Made by a program: the position numbers and the translations under genes
Shown: piece after piece, positions 29,401-38,128 of the stretch
How positions within the stretch are numbered: position 1 is the first letter of the stretch
Layout: every line of letters begins with the position of its first letter
Source of the DNA: Aggregatibacter actinomycetemcomitans
Lineage (GTDB): Bacteria; Pseudomonadota; Gammaproteobacteria; Enterobacterales; Pasteurellaceae
Assembly: GCA_017160915.1 (NCBI GenBank)
Contig: JACAWG010000054.1
Coordinates: 20,147 to 84,146, forward strand
Reading direction: 5' to 3'
Length of the DNA stretch: 64,000 nucleotides
Notes under the pieces: generated by a model
Seen by the model: only the letters and a program-made list of their open reading frames with translations
What the model was told of the DNA's origin: nothing
The model's database searches: none

Positions 29401-29612
29401 ATTTACTTGGTTACATTAAACCAATCAAAAACTTAACTTTAAGAGCCGGAGTATATAATCTCACAAACAGAAAATATATTACTTGGGATTCTGCGAGATC
29501 AATTCGTCCATTTGGTACAAGTAATCTGATTGACCAAAATACCGGATTAGGTATCAACCGCTTCTACGCCCCGGGTCGAAATTATAGACTTTCAATGCAA
29601 CTTGAATTCTAA
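26487..29612 (+). CDS. TonB-dependent haemoglobin/haemoglobin-haptoglobin receptor (Hgp family)
   Basis: Outer-membrane receptor that takes haem from haemoglobin or haemoglobin-haptoglobin. The 1041-residue protein has a signal peptide cut after VHA (residue 24), a TonB box region (LNEIVVSG), a plug domain and a large beta barrel ending in F. From memory it matches H. influenzae HgpB closely in conserved stretches (FKELFEGYGNFNNTRN, GHELENFGYKN, YIPGVTPKI, SARSIRPFGTSNLI). The H. influenzae genes carry CCAA repeats behind the signal sequence for phase variation; none is present here. TTGGAG before the ATG at 26487 sets the start. I see no USS in these 3.1 kb and it looks more A/T-rich than its neighbours. 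Confidence 0.88.
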   Translation: MSKFKLDYLSYSILLALSISTVHAEETAQEQLNEIVVSGSADGNGAAVDKTPPKISETVKTAKKLEKEQAQDVKDLVRYDTGVTVVEAGRFGNSGFAVRGVEENRVAIQIDGLAQAETISSQGFKELFEGYGNFNNTRNSAEIETLKQVTIRKGADSLKSGSGALGGSVSFETKDARDYLTEKNYYASYKRGYNTADNQNLNTLTFAGRYKYFDAIAVVTSRKGHELENFGYKNYNERVQGKTREKADPYRRTLDSTLLKFAFQPTDNHRFSVMADLYKQTSKGHDFSYTLKPNTQFRTYDEEELRHTNDKVERKNFAFTYENFTTTPLWDTLKITYSQQKITTRARTDDYCDGNDKCPLSTNPLGMKYNSDNKLVGPDGKPASYYDKPAVSQPDSDTTVDLPVAPYDGNSDNLFKWKRVNWNNLPKGYYVKPGYKSCDDDYSRYFGPKPQIGVPETCKATLTKIGSTTPADSKFNINGKSYDLLGADKGLISDEQLVPTNTSVILSCDAINCDKGSISAFKKDGSQVDIPFKVIERDGKKFAKTEPQNTSAIDSPKLLVPNKLGYQENLWTQRDLVSKTKQLNIDLTKHIELGQTQHDLSYGGLWSETKKEMINISGNSAINVKWWAQYPVDCSPRVNNLDRYNALCNNKNVYSFLIPVKNKTGALYLIDDFKINDYVSFGIGYRYDRVKYNPEYIPGVTPKIPDDLVTNLYITDPKFDPSDLTSPENQARREANANANIKKIAQPKKFSASSYSLSTTVDPLDWLRLQAKYSKAFRAPTSDEIYFTFKHPDFSVLPNKDLEQETAKTKELSVTLHNDMGYISTSVFETRYNNFIDLVYKGNKQLQGHSKLRPFNVYQNINRPNAKVTGFEIVSQISLNDLAKILNGFNLSYKYTYQKGRMDGNIPMNAIQPRTAVYGIGYVHPDDKFGLDLYITHAGAKQAKDTYNMYHTEEGKKDSSIKWRSNSYTTIDLLGYIKPIKNLTLRAGVYNLTNRKYITWDSARSIRPFGTSNLIDQNTGLGINRFYAPGRNYRLSMQLEF

Positions 29613-29619
29613 CCAAACA

Positions 29620-29647
29620 AAAAGGAGAAGCCTTCACTTCTCCTTTT
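29620..29647 (+). terminator. Rho-independent terminator of the haemoglobin receptor gene
   Basis: AAAAGGAGAAG (29620-29630) and CTTCTCCTTTT (29637-29647) form an 11-bp stem with the loop CCTTCA, 8 bp after the stop codon. Confidence 0.85.
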
Positions 29648-29657
29648 CTTTTGCCTC

Positions 29658-29705
29658 AAAAGTGCGGTCGTTTTGAAAAACGTTTTTTAAAACGACCGCA
29701 CTTTT
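29658..29705. terminator. Long inverted-USS hairpin after grpE
   Basis: A 17-bp perfect stem is formed by 29658-29674 and 29689-29705 (AAAAGTGCGGTCGTTTT and its complement). The loop is itself nearly palindromic (AAAAACGTTTTT), so the 48-nt unit is almost a full hairpin. It terminates grpE on the minus strand and backs up the receptor terminator. Confidence 0.85.
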
Positions 29706-29723
29706 ATCTGATTTGGCGTTAAC

Positions 29724-30302
29724 TTATGCCGCCACCATCACCATTGCCGGGCGGATGACGCGTCCGTTTAACAGGTAACCTTTCTGTAATACGGCGGTAA
29801 TTTGGTTGCTTTCAAAACCCTCTGCCGGCTGCATGGAAATGGCTTGATGCAATTCCGGGTTGAAGGCTTCACCGACGGCGCCGACAGGTTCAATGCCGAA
29901 ACGGGCAACCGTTGCCAATAATTCTTTTAAAGTCAGTTCAACGCCATCAAACAGCGCTTTTACGCTTTCATCTTCGGTATTTGCCGGAGTGGCGAGTGCG
30001 CGCTCTAAGTTATCGATGGTATTTAAAATGTCTTTGGCAAATTTTTCCAAAGCAAATTTATGTGCTTTTTCAATGTCTTGTTCGGTACGACGACGGATAT
30101 TATCGATTTCGGCACGGGTGCGTAGCAATAAATCCTGTTCTTTTTTTGACGTTTCGGCAAGTTGCGCTTCTAGCTCCTGAACGCGCGCAATGGCTTCTTC
30201 CAGCGGGTCTTCACCCTGTTCTTTTACCTCATCAACAACGTCTTCCTGTTGAATCTCTTGTTCCAATTCGTGCTGATTATCTGCGCTTTGGTGGTTTGTC
30301 AT
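29724..30302 (-). CDS. grpE: Nucleotide exchange factor GrpE
   Basis: Releases ADP from DnaK in the Hsp70 cycle. The 192-residue protein has an acidic N-terminus, a long coiled coil (about 45-120 including [19 protein letters not shown]) and the C-terminal beta domain with [20 protein letters not shown]. The start at 30302 is set by AAGGAG eight bases upstream; the open frame before it is not coding. A minus-strand TATAAT at 30338-30333 is a plausible -10. I found no convincing heat-shock sigma promoter. Confidence 0.95.
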   Translation of the reverse strand: MTNHQSADNQHELEQEIQQEDVVDEVKEQGEDPLEEAIARVQELEAQLAETSKKEQDLLLRTRAEIDNIRRRTEQDIEKAHKFALEKFAKDILNTIDNLERALATPANTEDESVKALFDGVELTLKELLATVARFGIEPVGAVGEAFNPELHQAISMQPAEGFESNQITAVLQKGYLLNGRVIRPAMVMVAA

Positions 30303-30442
30303 TCTTATTTCTCCTTGAGTCAAATTTGGGCGATTATAGCAAAAAATCTTAAACTTACCATGTGCACCGACTGGCAAGCAAAAGGCGTTCTGTTGTAATA
30401 TAATGCCCAATTTTCCGAATTCAAGTTAATCACAAGATAAAT

Positions 30443-31360
30443 ATGGATACCTTAAATGCGGTGAAACCGCAAACTTTACACACGTCATTTCAGACCATTG
30501 GTTTGGTGGGGAAACCGAGAAATGACCTAAACCTGCAAATGCATAAAAACCTGTTTTTTTGGCTGTTGGAGCACGGTTATCACGTTCTGGTTGAGCGGGA
30601 AATCGGGGAAAAAATCGAACTTCCGCCAAAACACTTGGCGTCCGTCGATGAAATCGGCAGCGAAGCGCAGCTTGCCATTGTTATCGGCGGTGACGGCAAT
30701 ATGCTGGGGCGTGCGCGAATCCTTGCCAAATACGACATTCCACTTATCGGCATTAACCGCGGAAACTTAGGTTTTTTAACGGATATTGACCCGAAAAACG
30801 CCTACGCACAGTTGCAAGCCTGTTTGGAACACGGCGAGTTTTTTGTGGAAGAACGCTTTTTATTGCAAGCCTCCATTGAGCGGGATAATGAAATTGTCGC
30901 AAGCGGCATCGCCGTTAATGAAGCGGTCATTCACCCGGCAAAAATCGCCCACATGATTGATTTTCATGTACACATTAACGATCAATTCGCCTTTTCCCAA
31001 CGTTCCGACGGTTTAATCATCTCCACGCCCACCGGTTCCACCGCTTATTCGCTGTCCGCCGGCGGTCCGATTTTAACGCCGAAACTGGATGCCATTGCGT
31101 TGGTGCCGATGTTTCCGCACACCCTGACTTCACGCCCTTTGGTCATTGACGGCAACAGCAAAATTTCCATGCGCTTCGCCGAATACAATACGTCACAACT
31201 GGAAGTGGGCTGCGACAGCCAAATTGCCATGCCGTTCTCCCCTTATGATGTGGTGCACATTCAAAAAAGCGAACATAAGCTACGTTTGCTACACTTAAAA
31301 AACTACAATTATTACAAAGTATTAAGTTCCAAATTAGGCTGGTTACGCAATAAATCCTAA
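30443..31360 (+). CDS. nadK: NAD kinase
   Basis: Makes NADP from NAD and ATP. The 305-residue cytoplasmic enzyme shows the GGDGN motif ([15 protein letters not shown]), [11 protein letters not shown], and the conserved [21 protein letters not shown]. It is divergent from grpE and followed by recN, the same trio as in H. influenzae (from memory). The ribosome-binding site is weak (AAGATAAAT). Confidence 0.96.
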   Translation: MDTLNAVKPQTLHTSFQTIGLVGKPRNDLNLQMHKNLFFWLLEHGYHVLVEREIGEKIELPPKHLASVDEIGSEAQLAIVIGGDGNMLGRARILAKYDIPLIGINRGNLGFLTDIDPKNAYAQLQACLEHGEFFVEERFLLQASIERDNEIVASGIAVNEAVIHPAKIAHMIDFHVHINDQFAFSQRSDGLIISTPTGSTAYSLSAGGPILTPKLDAIALVPMFPHTLTSRPLVIDGNSKISMRFAEYNTSQLEVGCDSQIAMPFSPYDVVHIQKSEHKLRLLHLKNYNYYKVLSSKLGWLRNKS

Positions 31361-31380
31361 CACAATAAAAATCCGCTTTA

Positions 31381-31396
31381 CTGTATGTTATAACAG
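31381..31396 (+). promoter_or_regulatory. LexA (SOS) box of recN
   Basis: CTGT-ATGTTATA-ACAG is a perfect LexA consensus (CTGT-N8-ACAG) 38 bp before the recN start. A second, one-base-short version, CTGACAAACATACAG, lies at 31404-31418. TATTAT/TATACT between them can serve as the -10, so LexA would cover the promoter. Confidence 0.85.
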
Positions 31397-31433
31397 TATT
31401 ATACTGACAAACATACAGTAAAGAGGATTGTTT

Positions 31434-33110
31434 ATGTTAACCCAGCTCACTATCAATAATTTTGCTATCGTACGCCATTTAAACATTGAATTAATGCAAG
31501 GTATGTCCGTGATTACGGGCGAAACCGGCGCAGGAAAATCCATTGCCATTGATGCCTTGGGCGTTTGTTTGGGGCAACGTACGGAAGCGTCCATGCTACG
31601 CGAAGGTCAGGAACGCGCCGACATTTGCGCCACCTTTCAAATCAGCCGAAACAATCCCGCCTACCAATTTCTGCTGGATCACGACTTGCAGGATCAAGAC
31701 AATCCCGAAGAATGTATTTTGCGTCGCATGATTAATCATGACGGACGTTCCAAAAGTTTTATTAACGGTATTCCCGTCGCTGCCGCACAGCTCAAAGAAA
31801 TCGGACAACACCTCATTCAAATCAGCGGGCAACATGCCTCACAATTGTTATTAAAAAACGAATATCAGCTACAGCTGGTGGATAGTTTTTGTCATCACCC
31901 CGCTCTTTTACAACAGATGCAAACGGATTACCAAACCTGGCGTGATCTGCAACAGCAAGTGAAAACCTTTCAACAAAAATGCGCAGAAAATGAAGCCAGA
32001 AAGCAACTTTTGCAATATCAAGTCAGCGAACTGGATGAATTTAATTTGAAAGCCAATGAGTATGCGGAATTGGAGGCGGATCACAACCGCTTGTCCAATA
32101 GCGAAGAATTGACCCAACTTTCGCAATCCGTATTACAACTGTTAAGCGAAAATGAAACGGTGAGCGTAGATTCCCTGCTCTATCGCGCCACAAAACATTT
32201 AGACGATCTTTGCGAACTGGATAACCGTTATACGGAAGTACAAAATTTACTCAACGAGGCGATGATTCAGGTGCAGGAAGCCACAACTGAAATACAATCG
32301 TTAAGCAGCAATATTGAACAGGATCCCGCTCTCTTGGCGGATATTGAACAACGCATGGGACAGGCGGTTCAACTGGCACGCAAACATAATGTAAAACCAC
32401 AGGAATTGGTGGAATTACACCATCAATTAAAAGCGGAATTAAATGCGTTGGAAGCGTTTTCCGACAGCGAAGAAGAACTTATTAAGCAAGCGGAAACGGC
32501 ACGTGAAAAAATGCTCGCCACCGCCACCGCACTTCATCAAAGCCGCCAAAACGGCGCGCAAAAACTGGCGCAACAAGTGACCAAATCCATTAAACAGCTC
32601 GCCATGGAACACGCGGAATTTTTCATTACATTGAGCACGGATTACGACAAAATCGGGGCAAACGGCGCGGATTTCGCCACATTCACGTTGCAAAGTAACC
32701 TGGGGCAAACCGCCCAGCCGCTCGCCAAAATCGCGTCCGGTGGTGAGCTTTCCCGCATTGCCTTAGCGATTCAGGTGCAGGCCTCTAATCAAACGGCGAT
32801 CCCGACCTTAATTTTCGACGAAATTGATGTGGGTATCAGCGGCGCCACCGCCAACGTGGTCGGAAAATTATTACGAAAACTCAGTGAAAAATGTCAGGTC
32901 ATTTGCGTTACCCATTTGCCTCAGGTCGCCTGTCACGGCACACATCATTTTTCTGTGGAAAAATCCACCGTCGATCAAAAAACGGAAACAAAAATGACCG
33001 CACTTTCCGCCCAACAACGGGTGAAAGCGCTGGCGAAATTATTGGGCGGAAGCAAAATCACCGATGCCGTACTTGCCAACGCACAGGAAATGCTGGACGC
33101 CGCAGCTTAG
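31434..33110 (+). CDS. recN: DNA repair protein RecN
   Basis: SMC-like ATPase that acts in double-strand-break repair and is strongly SOS-induced. The 558-residue protein has Walker A GETGAGKS in the N-terminus, two coiled-coil arms in the middle, the signature LAKIASGGELSRIALAIQ, and Walker B PTLIFDEIDVGISG. The ATG at 31434 follows AGAGGA; a TTG two codons upstream is unlikely. Two LexA-type sites precede it. Confidence 0.96.
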   Translation: MLTQLTINNFAIVRHLNIELMQGMSVITGETGAGKSIAIDALGVCLGQRTEASMLREGQERADICATFQISRNNPAYQFLLDHDLQDQDNPEECILRRMINHDGRSKSFINGIPVAAAQLKEIGQHLIQISGQHASQLLLKNEYQLQLVDSFCHHPALLQQMQTDYQTWRDLQQQVKTFQQKCAENEARKQLLQYQVSELDEFNLKANEYAELEADHNRLSNSEELTQLSQSVLQLLSENETVSVDSLLYRATKHLDDLCELDNRYTEVQNLLNEAMIQVQEATTEIQSLSSNIEQDPALLADIEQRMGQAVQLARKHNVKPQELVELHHQLKAELNALEAFSDSEEELIKQAETAREKMLATATALHQSRQNGAQKLAQQVTKSIKQLAMEHAEFFITLSTDYDKIGANGADFATFTLQSNLGQTAQPLAKIASGGELSRIALAIQVQASNQTAIPTLIFDEIDVGISGATANVVGKLLRKLSEKCQVICVTHLPQVACHGTHHFSVEKSTVDQKTETKMTALSAQQRVKALAKLLGGSKITDAVLANAQEMLDAAA

Positions 33111-33213
33111 TGTTTTCATTCATTTGAAACGCCTTTAACACATTTTTAACGCATTAAAGTGCGGTGGAAAATTCGGGTGTTTTTTTATGAGAATAAATTG
33201 ATGTGCAGTTTTT

Positions 33214-33241
33214 TTGTGCTTTTCTGGAAAGCCAGTATAAT
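33214..33241 (+). promoter_or_regulatory. Sigma-70 promoter of the yciC operon
   Basis: TTGTGC (33214-33219), 16 bp, then a perfect TATAAT (33236-33241), 36 bp before the yciC start. Confidence 0.6.
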
Positions 33242-33277
33242 TAGGCTCTTTCTTTGAGCTTAAATTGAGTTAGTTAA

Positions 33278-34036
33278 ATGCCCATAAACTTCACCCAAAT
33301 TATTAAGGACAGCTGGAATTTTATCCGCAACGAAAAGCGCATGGTCATCACCCTTTCCGTGCTTTTTTTCTTGGCGAATTTTTGTATTGCCTTGTTAAAT
33401 TCATCCCTTCTGCCGGCGCAAACAATTCCGATTACACTGGATAGCGACGGTATGCCCAATATCCCGGGGGACATGGCAAGCGCCTTAATGACCGCATTTG
33501 CCGTCAAATTGGTGATTTATACTTTCGCCTCGGCATGGTGTGTCATGATTATCCATCAAATCAGCCAACGTCAATTCACCACATGGTCCGACAGTATTCT
33601 TGCCACCTTAAAGCGCATTGTGGGTGTGATTGTTCTTTGTATCATCATCTTGATTCCGATGATGATCGGTTTGCTCGAATCCCTTATGGCGATTCAACAA
33701 AAAGCCGAGCCGTCGATCATTTCCGTGCTTGCCATCATTTTAGGTTTAGGCTTGTATGTGCGCTTGTGTTTAAGCCCGGTGCATTATTTGCTGACCAATG
33801 CGTCCGTTTCAAACAGTCTGCAAACCATTTTACGCCTCGGTCGCGGGCGTGCCTCCTTATTATTTATTTTGTGTTTACTTATTTACGTCGTGCTCCCCAT
33901 GGGCGAAGCGTTTTTATTACGCCTTTCCGTGAATACCCTGATGTCAATTCTTATGGGCATCATTGATTCGTTTCTGAACGTTTTTGCGCTCATTATTATC
34001 TATCGCTTTTACACCTTATTCGTTCCAAGAGATTAA
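33278..34036 (+). CDS. yciC: UPF0259 family membrane protein YciC
   Basis: A 252-residue inner-membrane protein with about six hydrophobic segments and the family features [12 protein letters not shown] at the N-terminus and [13 protein letters not shown] in the middle. The function is unknown. It is first in a tight operon with yciB, yciA and yciI (gaps of 5, 3 and 2 bp), the same grouping as in other Pasteurellaceae. Confidence 0.85.
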   Translation: MPINFTQIIKDSWNFIRNEKRMVITLSVLFFLANFCIALLNSSLLPAQTIPITLDSDGMPNIPGDMASALMTAFAVKLVIYTFASAWCVMIIHQISQRQFTTWSDSILATLKRIVGVIVLCIIILIPMMIGLLESLMAIQQKAEPSIISVLAIILGLGLYVRLCLSPVHYLLTNASVSNSLQTILRLGRGRASLLFILCLLIYVVLPMGEAFLLRLSVNTLMSILMGIIDSFLNVFALIIIYRFYTLFVPRD

Positions 34037-34041
34037 ATGAC

Positions 34042-34593
34042 ATGAAACAACTCCTTGAATTTATTCCGCTTATTTTATTCTTCGCCGTGTACAAATTGGT
34101 GGGTATTCGCGAAGCGGCAGTCACCTTGGTGATTGCCACCATCGTGCAATTTATCATTTTGAAAGTGAAATACGGCAAAATTGAAACCCAGCAAAAATTC
34201 GTTGCGGCGGCAGTGGTTTTCTTCGGTACGCTAACCGCTTATTTCAACGATCTTGAATTTTTAAAATGGAAAGTCACGATTATCTACGCCCTTTTTGCTT
34301 TGGTATTATTAATCGCTCAGTTCGGTTTCAAAAAACTGCTCATTAAACAGCTGCTCGGCAAAGAAATCGAATTACCGGAAGCTGTGTGGAAAAATGTAAA
34401 TCTCGGCTGGAGCGGGTTCTTCATTTTGTGTATGCTGGTGAACATTTATATCAGCCAATATCTCTCCGACGATATTTGGGTGGATTTTAAATCCTTCGGT
34501 ATTATCGGCATGACGTTTGTTGCCACTCTTATTACCGGTCTTTATATTTACCGTTATTTACCTAAAAACGAACAGGAACAAACAAAGGAATAA
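34042..34593 (+). CDS. yciB: Inner-membrane-spanning protein YciB (septation protein IspZ family)
   Basis: A 183-residue polytopic protein with about five TM helices, starting [13 protein letters not shown] and containing [17 protein letters not shown]. YciB proteins affect envelope integrity and cell division; the exact biochemical role is not known. It starts 5 bp after yciC. Confidence 0.9.
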   Translation: MKQLLEFIPLILFFAVYKLVGIREAAVTLVIATIVQFIILKVKYGKIETQQKFVAAAVVFFGTLTAYFNDLEFLKWKVTIIYALFALVLLIAQFGFKKLLIKQLLGKEIELPEAVWKNVNLGWSGFFILCMLVNIYISQYLSDDIWVDFKSFGIIGMTFVATLITGLYIYRYLPKNEQEQTKE

Positions 34594-34596
34594 ATT

Positions 34597-35067
34597 ATGG
34601 CACATCAATCAGTTGATCCAAGAAACGCCCAACCGCACGGCACGTTACTGTTAAGAACCTTGGCGATGCCTTCCGACACCAACGCCAACGGCGATATTTT
34701 CGGCGGCTGGATTATGTCGCAAATGGATATGGGCGGCGCCATTCTCGCCAAAGAAATTGCCCACGGGCGTGTGGTTACCGTGGCGGTAGAAAGTATGAAC
34801 TTCATCCGCCCGGTGACGGTCGGAGATGTGGTGTGCTGTTATGGACGCTGTTTATATGTGGGTCGCAGTTCGCTCAAAATCAAAGTGGAAGTGTGGGTGA
34901 AAAAAGTGGCAAGCGAACCCATCGGCGAACGCTATTGCGTTACCGAAGCGGTATTTACCTTCGTCGCCGTGAATAACGAAGGCAAATCCAGAGCGATTCC
35001 CCGTGAAAACAATCACGAATTGGATAACGCCTTAGCACAAATTCAAGCCAATCAAACGGAGAAATAA
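34597..35067 (+). CDS. yciA: Acyl-CoA thioesterase YciA
   Basis: A 156-residue hotdog-fold enzyme that hydrolyses acyl-CoA esters of broad chain length in the cytoplasm. The motif [19 protein letters not shown] carries the active-site Asp, and [16 protein letters not shown] follows. The H. influenzae orthologue (HI0827) is a structurally studied hexamer, from memory. AAGGAATAAATT precedes the ATG. Confidence 0.95.
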   Translation: MAHQSVDPRNAQPHGTLLLRTLAMPSDTNANGDIFGGWIMSQMDMGGAILAKEIAHGRVVTVAVESMNFIRPVTVGDVVCCYGRCLYVGRSSLKIKVEVWVKKVASEPIGERYCVTEAVFTFVAVNNEGKSRAIPRENNHELDNALAQIQANQTEK

Positions 35068-35069
35068 TC

Positions 35070-35366
35070 ATGTACTACGTTATTTTTGCGCAAGACAAAC
35101 CGAATACCCTGGCACAACGTTTGAGCGTGCGGGAGCAACATCTCGCGCGCTTAACCCAATTACAGGCGGAAAATCGTTTACTCACCGCCGGCCCGAATCC
35201 GGCAATCGATAATGAAAACCCAGGCGACGCGGGTTTCTCAGGCTCCACCGTCATCGCCCGATTTGACAGCCTACAAGCCGCAAAAGACTGGGCGGCGCAG
35301 GATCCTTATGTGGAAGCCGGCGTATATGGCGAAGTGATTGTTAAACCGTTTAAGAAAGTGTTTTAA
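35070..35366 (+). CDS. yciI: YciI family protein
   Basis: A 98-residue ferredoxin-like-fold protein. The His of REQHLARL and the Asp of GPNPAID fit the family's putative catalytic pair. Its function is unproven. It is the last gene of the yciCBA-yciI operon and begins 2 bp after yciA, with GGAGAA upstream. Confidence 0.92.
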   Translation: MYYVIFAQDKPNTLAQRLSVREQHLARLTQLQAENRLLTAGPNPAIDNENPGDAGFSGSTVIARFDSLQAAKDWAAQDPYVEAGVYGEVIVKPFKKVF

Positions 35367-35368
35367 TC

Positions 35369-35431
35369 GATAGCCTTTGAGATAGCGCTTAATAGATGGC
35401 GCTTAACAGATAGCGCGCGTCTCCCGACGCG
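35369..35431. repeat. Short GATAGC tandem repeat with hairpin, upstream of slt
   Basis: GATAGC or GATGGC occurs at 35369, 35381, 35395 and 35409; the last three follow a 14-bp period (GATAGCGCTTAATA, GATGGCGCTTAACA, GATAGCGCGCGTCT). It runs into the hairpin CGCGTC-TCCC-GACGCG (35416-35431). The core GATNGCGCGCGTCTCC is also found on the minus strand at 88-104, so it is probably a dispersed element. It lies in the 198-bp gap between yciI and slt. Confidence 0.55.
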
Positions 35432-35564
35432 TGCTTATATCACGTAACAATATCAATAAATTAAAATACAGCCGTCGGTTTTAACGACGATATTTCGGCT
35501 TTTAACCCTTTCCCAAGGCGGACTCACTCTCCGCCTTTCCCATATTCACCACAGGAAAACGACT

Positions 35565-37787
35565 ATGCGATATTTGAAACAAACAACAATTTCACTGTTA
35601 ATTTTGACCGCACTTTCCTCCTCCGTCTTTGCCAATCAGCACAAGGCGACGGCGCATAAAGGGAATGTCGCCCACGAGCACGTCAAACCGGAGCCGCACC
35701 ATGCGGAATTAGAGCGGCTGAAACAGCGGGCGACCTTTCTTCAATTAGAAAGCCTGCTAAAAAGTGCGGTCAAAAATGACGGCGTTTTTGCCAACCACAC
35801 CGTATTCCTGAAACTAATTGAAGATTTGAAAGGCTATCCGTTGCAAACCGATGCCATGGCGGCTTATTTCGACGCCGGCATTAAAAGCGTAAATCGCGAC
35901 ACGCCGAAGGAAGAAGTTAAGGCGTTAAAACAAGACATTGAGCAATTTATCGAAAAACACCCGACTCATTTTCTGCGGGAAAAATTGGCGCAAGGTCTTT
36001 TCACCTTATTTAGCAACGCCGAAGATCTGGAGGGCTTAGTCGGTTATGCGCAACGGGTTAAACCGAAAGGATTGGAAACCCAACTTGCGGTATTGAATGC
36101 CGAATATCAACTGGAACGCAAACGTAGCGAATCCGATAAAAATCCCAATACGAATATGCCGAAAATCATCGCCCGTTATGAACAGCTTTGGTTAAACAAC
36201 GACGAGCTGCCAAATGATGCGCAGCTGTGGGCGAAATGGTATTCCGACGGTGGCAGAACGGAAGAAAAAGTGTATCAAAAAGCCGAAAATCTCTTTACCA
36301 AAAACGATGCAAAGGGCTTGGAATTGTTGGCAACGGAATTGAATAAGGTGGATGGTGCCAAAGAAGATGAGATGGTGGTTTCGCGTTTACAACGTTTGCA
36401 GAAGTTATTGAAAACACCGGCAAGTTTACCGGAATTAGCCGGCAAATTACCGTTCATCGAAGCCAATAATAAAATCCCGCTGAAATTTGCCGTGGTGCAA
36501 AGTTTCGCCCGTTATTTGCGTACGCTGCCGGAAAACATGAAAGAACCTAACTTTGCCGCTTACGCACAATGGGCGAAGGATTGGCAACTGAACGAAGCCG
36601 AAATACGCGAGTGGAAAATCGCCTTTCTCGGGCGCTTCTTTGATAACGAAAGCCCGAGCTTCCAATTATGGCGTGATGTGGAAGTCGCCAAGTTGAATGC
36701 CGACAATCTCACCGAACGCCGTTTGCGCATGGCAATTTGGCAAAAAACCGATTTAACCCCATGGCTCAACGCCCTGTCGGCAGAAGGCAAAGAGAAACAG
36801 GAATGGCGCTATTGGCAGGCAAAAGTGTCAGCAAAATCCAACCCGCAAAAAACAAAAGAAATATTAACCGCACTTTCCCATGAACGGGGCTTTTATCCGA
36901 TGCTGGCGGCAGCAAAACTGGATCCGAAAACCCGTGGTAGCGGTTATGATTTCGGTCAGCCGACATTGCTCATTGCACCGAGTATCACCGATGCCGCCTG
37001 GGCGGATACCTACAAAGCCGTTAACCCGGCGTTAGACGAAATCGCCGAATTGCGTCAATTAGATCGCCTCGGCGCAGCAAAACAGCGTTGGCGTTTCCTA
37101 TTGGAAAATCTTTCCGGCGAAAATAAAAAAGAAAAACAAATCGCGCTCAGTCAATACGCCAATCAACAAAACTGGTTTGATTTGGGCGTGGACGGCTCCA
37201 TTATGGCAAAAGCCTTTAATTACATTCAGTTACGCTTGCCAAATGCCTACAGCGATTATTTTGATATTGCCCTCAGCCCGAAATTTATTAATAACAATAA
37301 ACCGCAGGCGGTGGCGAATAATAATGTGACGAAAACCTTCGCCATGGCAATCGCCCGCCAGGAAAGCGCGTGGAACCCGCAGGCGCAATCTTCCGCCAAT
37401 GCACGGGGATTAATGCAACTGCTGCCAAGCACCGCAAAAGCCACGGCAAACAACGCCAAATTGCCTTATACGGGCGAAGGGGATTTATTTAAGCCGCTCA
37501 ATAATATTTTGCTCGGCACGGCACATTTGGCGGAGCTGAATGCCAAATATCCGAACAACCGTATTTTGATCGCTTCCGCTTATAATGCGGGCGCCCATCG
37601 CGTAGAAAAATGGCTGGCGCGCGCCAATGGCAAGCTGGCAATGGATGAATTTGTGGCGTCCATTCCGTTTTATGAAACCCGAGGCTATGTGCAAAATGTG
37701 TTAACTTACGATTTTTACTATCAAATTCTGCAGAAAAAAGAAGATCCACAAACCTTTAGCAATGAGGAATACGATCGGCTATACTAG
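35565..37787 (+). CDS. slt: Soluble lytic murein transglycosylase
   Basis: Periplasmic exo-muramidase that cleaves peptidoglycan to 1,6-anhydromuropeptides. The 740-residue protein has a signal peptide cut after VFA (about residue 24), an alpha-superhelical U/L region, and a C-terminal lysozyme-like domain with the catalytic Glu in IARQESAWNP. NARGLMQLLPSTA and LIASAYNAGAHRVEKWL complete the family signature. It is about 95 residues longer than E. coli Slt70. The mature N-terminus carries a His-rich segment (six His in about 25 residues) not usual in the family. The trpR operator begins 3 bp after its stop. Confidence 0.93.
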   Translation: MRYLKQTTISLLILTALSSSVFANQHKATAHKGNVAHEHVKPEPHHAELERLKQRATFLQLESLLKSAVKNDGVFANHTVFLKLIEDLKGYPLQTDAMAAYFDAGIKSVNRDTPKEEVKALKQDIEQFIEKHPTHFLREKLAQGLFTLFSNAEDLEGLVGYAQRVKPKGLETQLAVLNAEYQLERKRSESDKNPNTNMPKIIARYEQLWLNNDELPNDAQLWAKWYSDGGRTEEKVYQKAENLFTKNDAKGLELLATELNKVDGAKEDEMVVSRLQRLQKLLKTPASLPELAGKLPFIEANNKIPLKFAVVQSFARYLRTLPENMKEPNFAAYAQWAKDWQLNEAEIREWKIAFLGRFFDNESPSFQLWRDVEVAKLNADNLTERRLRMAIWQKTDLTPWLNALSAEGKEKQEWRYWQAKVSAKSNPQKTKEILTALSHERGFYPMLAAAKLDPKTRGSGYDFGQPTLLIAPSITDAAWADTYKAVNPALDEIAELRQLDRLGAAKQRWRFLLENLSGENKKEKQIALSQYANQQNWFDLGVDGSIMAKAFNYIQLRLPNAYSDYFDIALSPKFINNNKPQAVANNNVTKTFAMAIARQESAWNPQAQSSANARGLMQLLPSTAKATANNAKLPYTGEGDLFKPLNNILLGTAHLAELNAKYPNNRILIASAYNAGAHRVEKWLARANGKLAMDEFVASIPFYETRGYVQNVLTYDFYYQILQKKEDPQTFSNEEYDRLY

Positions 37788-37789
37788 GC

Positions 37790-37807
37790 GAACTAGTTTA
37801 ATAGTAT
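37790..37807 (+). promoter_or_regulatory. TrpR operator of trpR
   Basis: GAACTAGTTTAATAGTAT matches the TrpR consensus GTACTAGTTAACTAGTAC at 14 of 18 positions. It lies 13 bp before the trpR start codon, so TrpR should repress its own gene. Confidence 0.7.
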
Positions 37808-37819
37808 AGGATTGTTAAT

Positions 37820-38128
37820 ATGTACATTAGTCGCAATTTAGAACAATGGAACGCCTTTCTCAATATGCTGCAAACCGCATTTGAACAAGGCAAAGCACAG
37901 GATGTATTAACCTTATTACTAACCCCGGATGAGCGCGACGCGCTGGGACTTCGGCTCCAAATCGTCGCCCAGTTACTCAATAAAAATTTGCCGCAACGAG
38001 AAATTCAGCAAAACCTGAACACCAGCGCGGCAACCATCACACGGGGATCCAATATGCTAAAAACCATGGATCCCGCTTTCGTTGACTGGATAAAAACACA
38101 ACTCGATGAGCAAGAAAAAAATCGCTAA
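37820..38128 (+). CDS. trpR: Trp operon repressor
   Basis: A 102-residue all-helical repressor that binds DNA with L-tryptophan as corepressor. The conserved core [20 protein letters not shown] and the helix-turn-helix [22 protein letters not shown] are clear. It has a TrpR-like operator just upstream. Its last 23 bp overlap mtgA, so the two are cotranscribed. Confidence 0.95.
   Translation: MYISRNLEQWNAFLNMLQTAFEQGKAQDVLTLLLTPDERDALGLRLQIVAQLLNKNLPQREIQQNLNTSAATITRGSNMLKTMDPAFVDWIKTQLDEQEKNR

Noticed and set aside
30330-30400. Heat-shock sigma-32 promoter for grpE
   Set aside because: I could not find a CTTGAA/CCCCAT pair with suitable spacing, only a sigma-70-like TATAAT.
37783-37796. CTAG-CTAG pair (ACTAGGCGAACTAG) as the TrpR operator
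   Set aside because: The spacing between the two CTAG is one base too long. The site at 37790-37807 fits the full consensus better.
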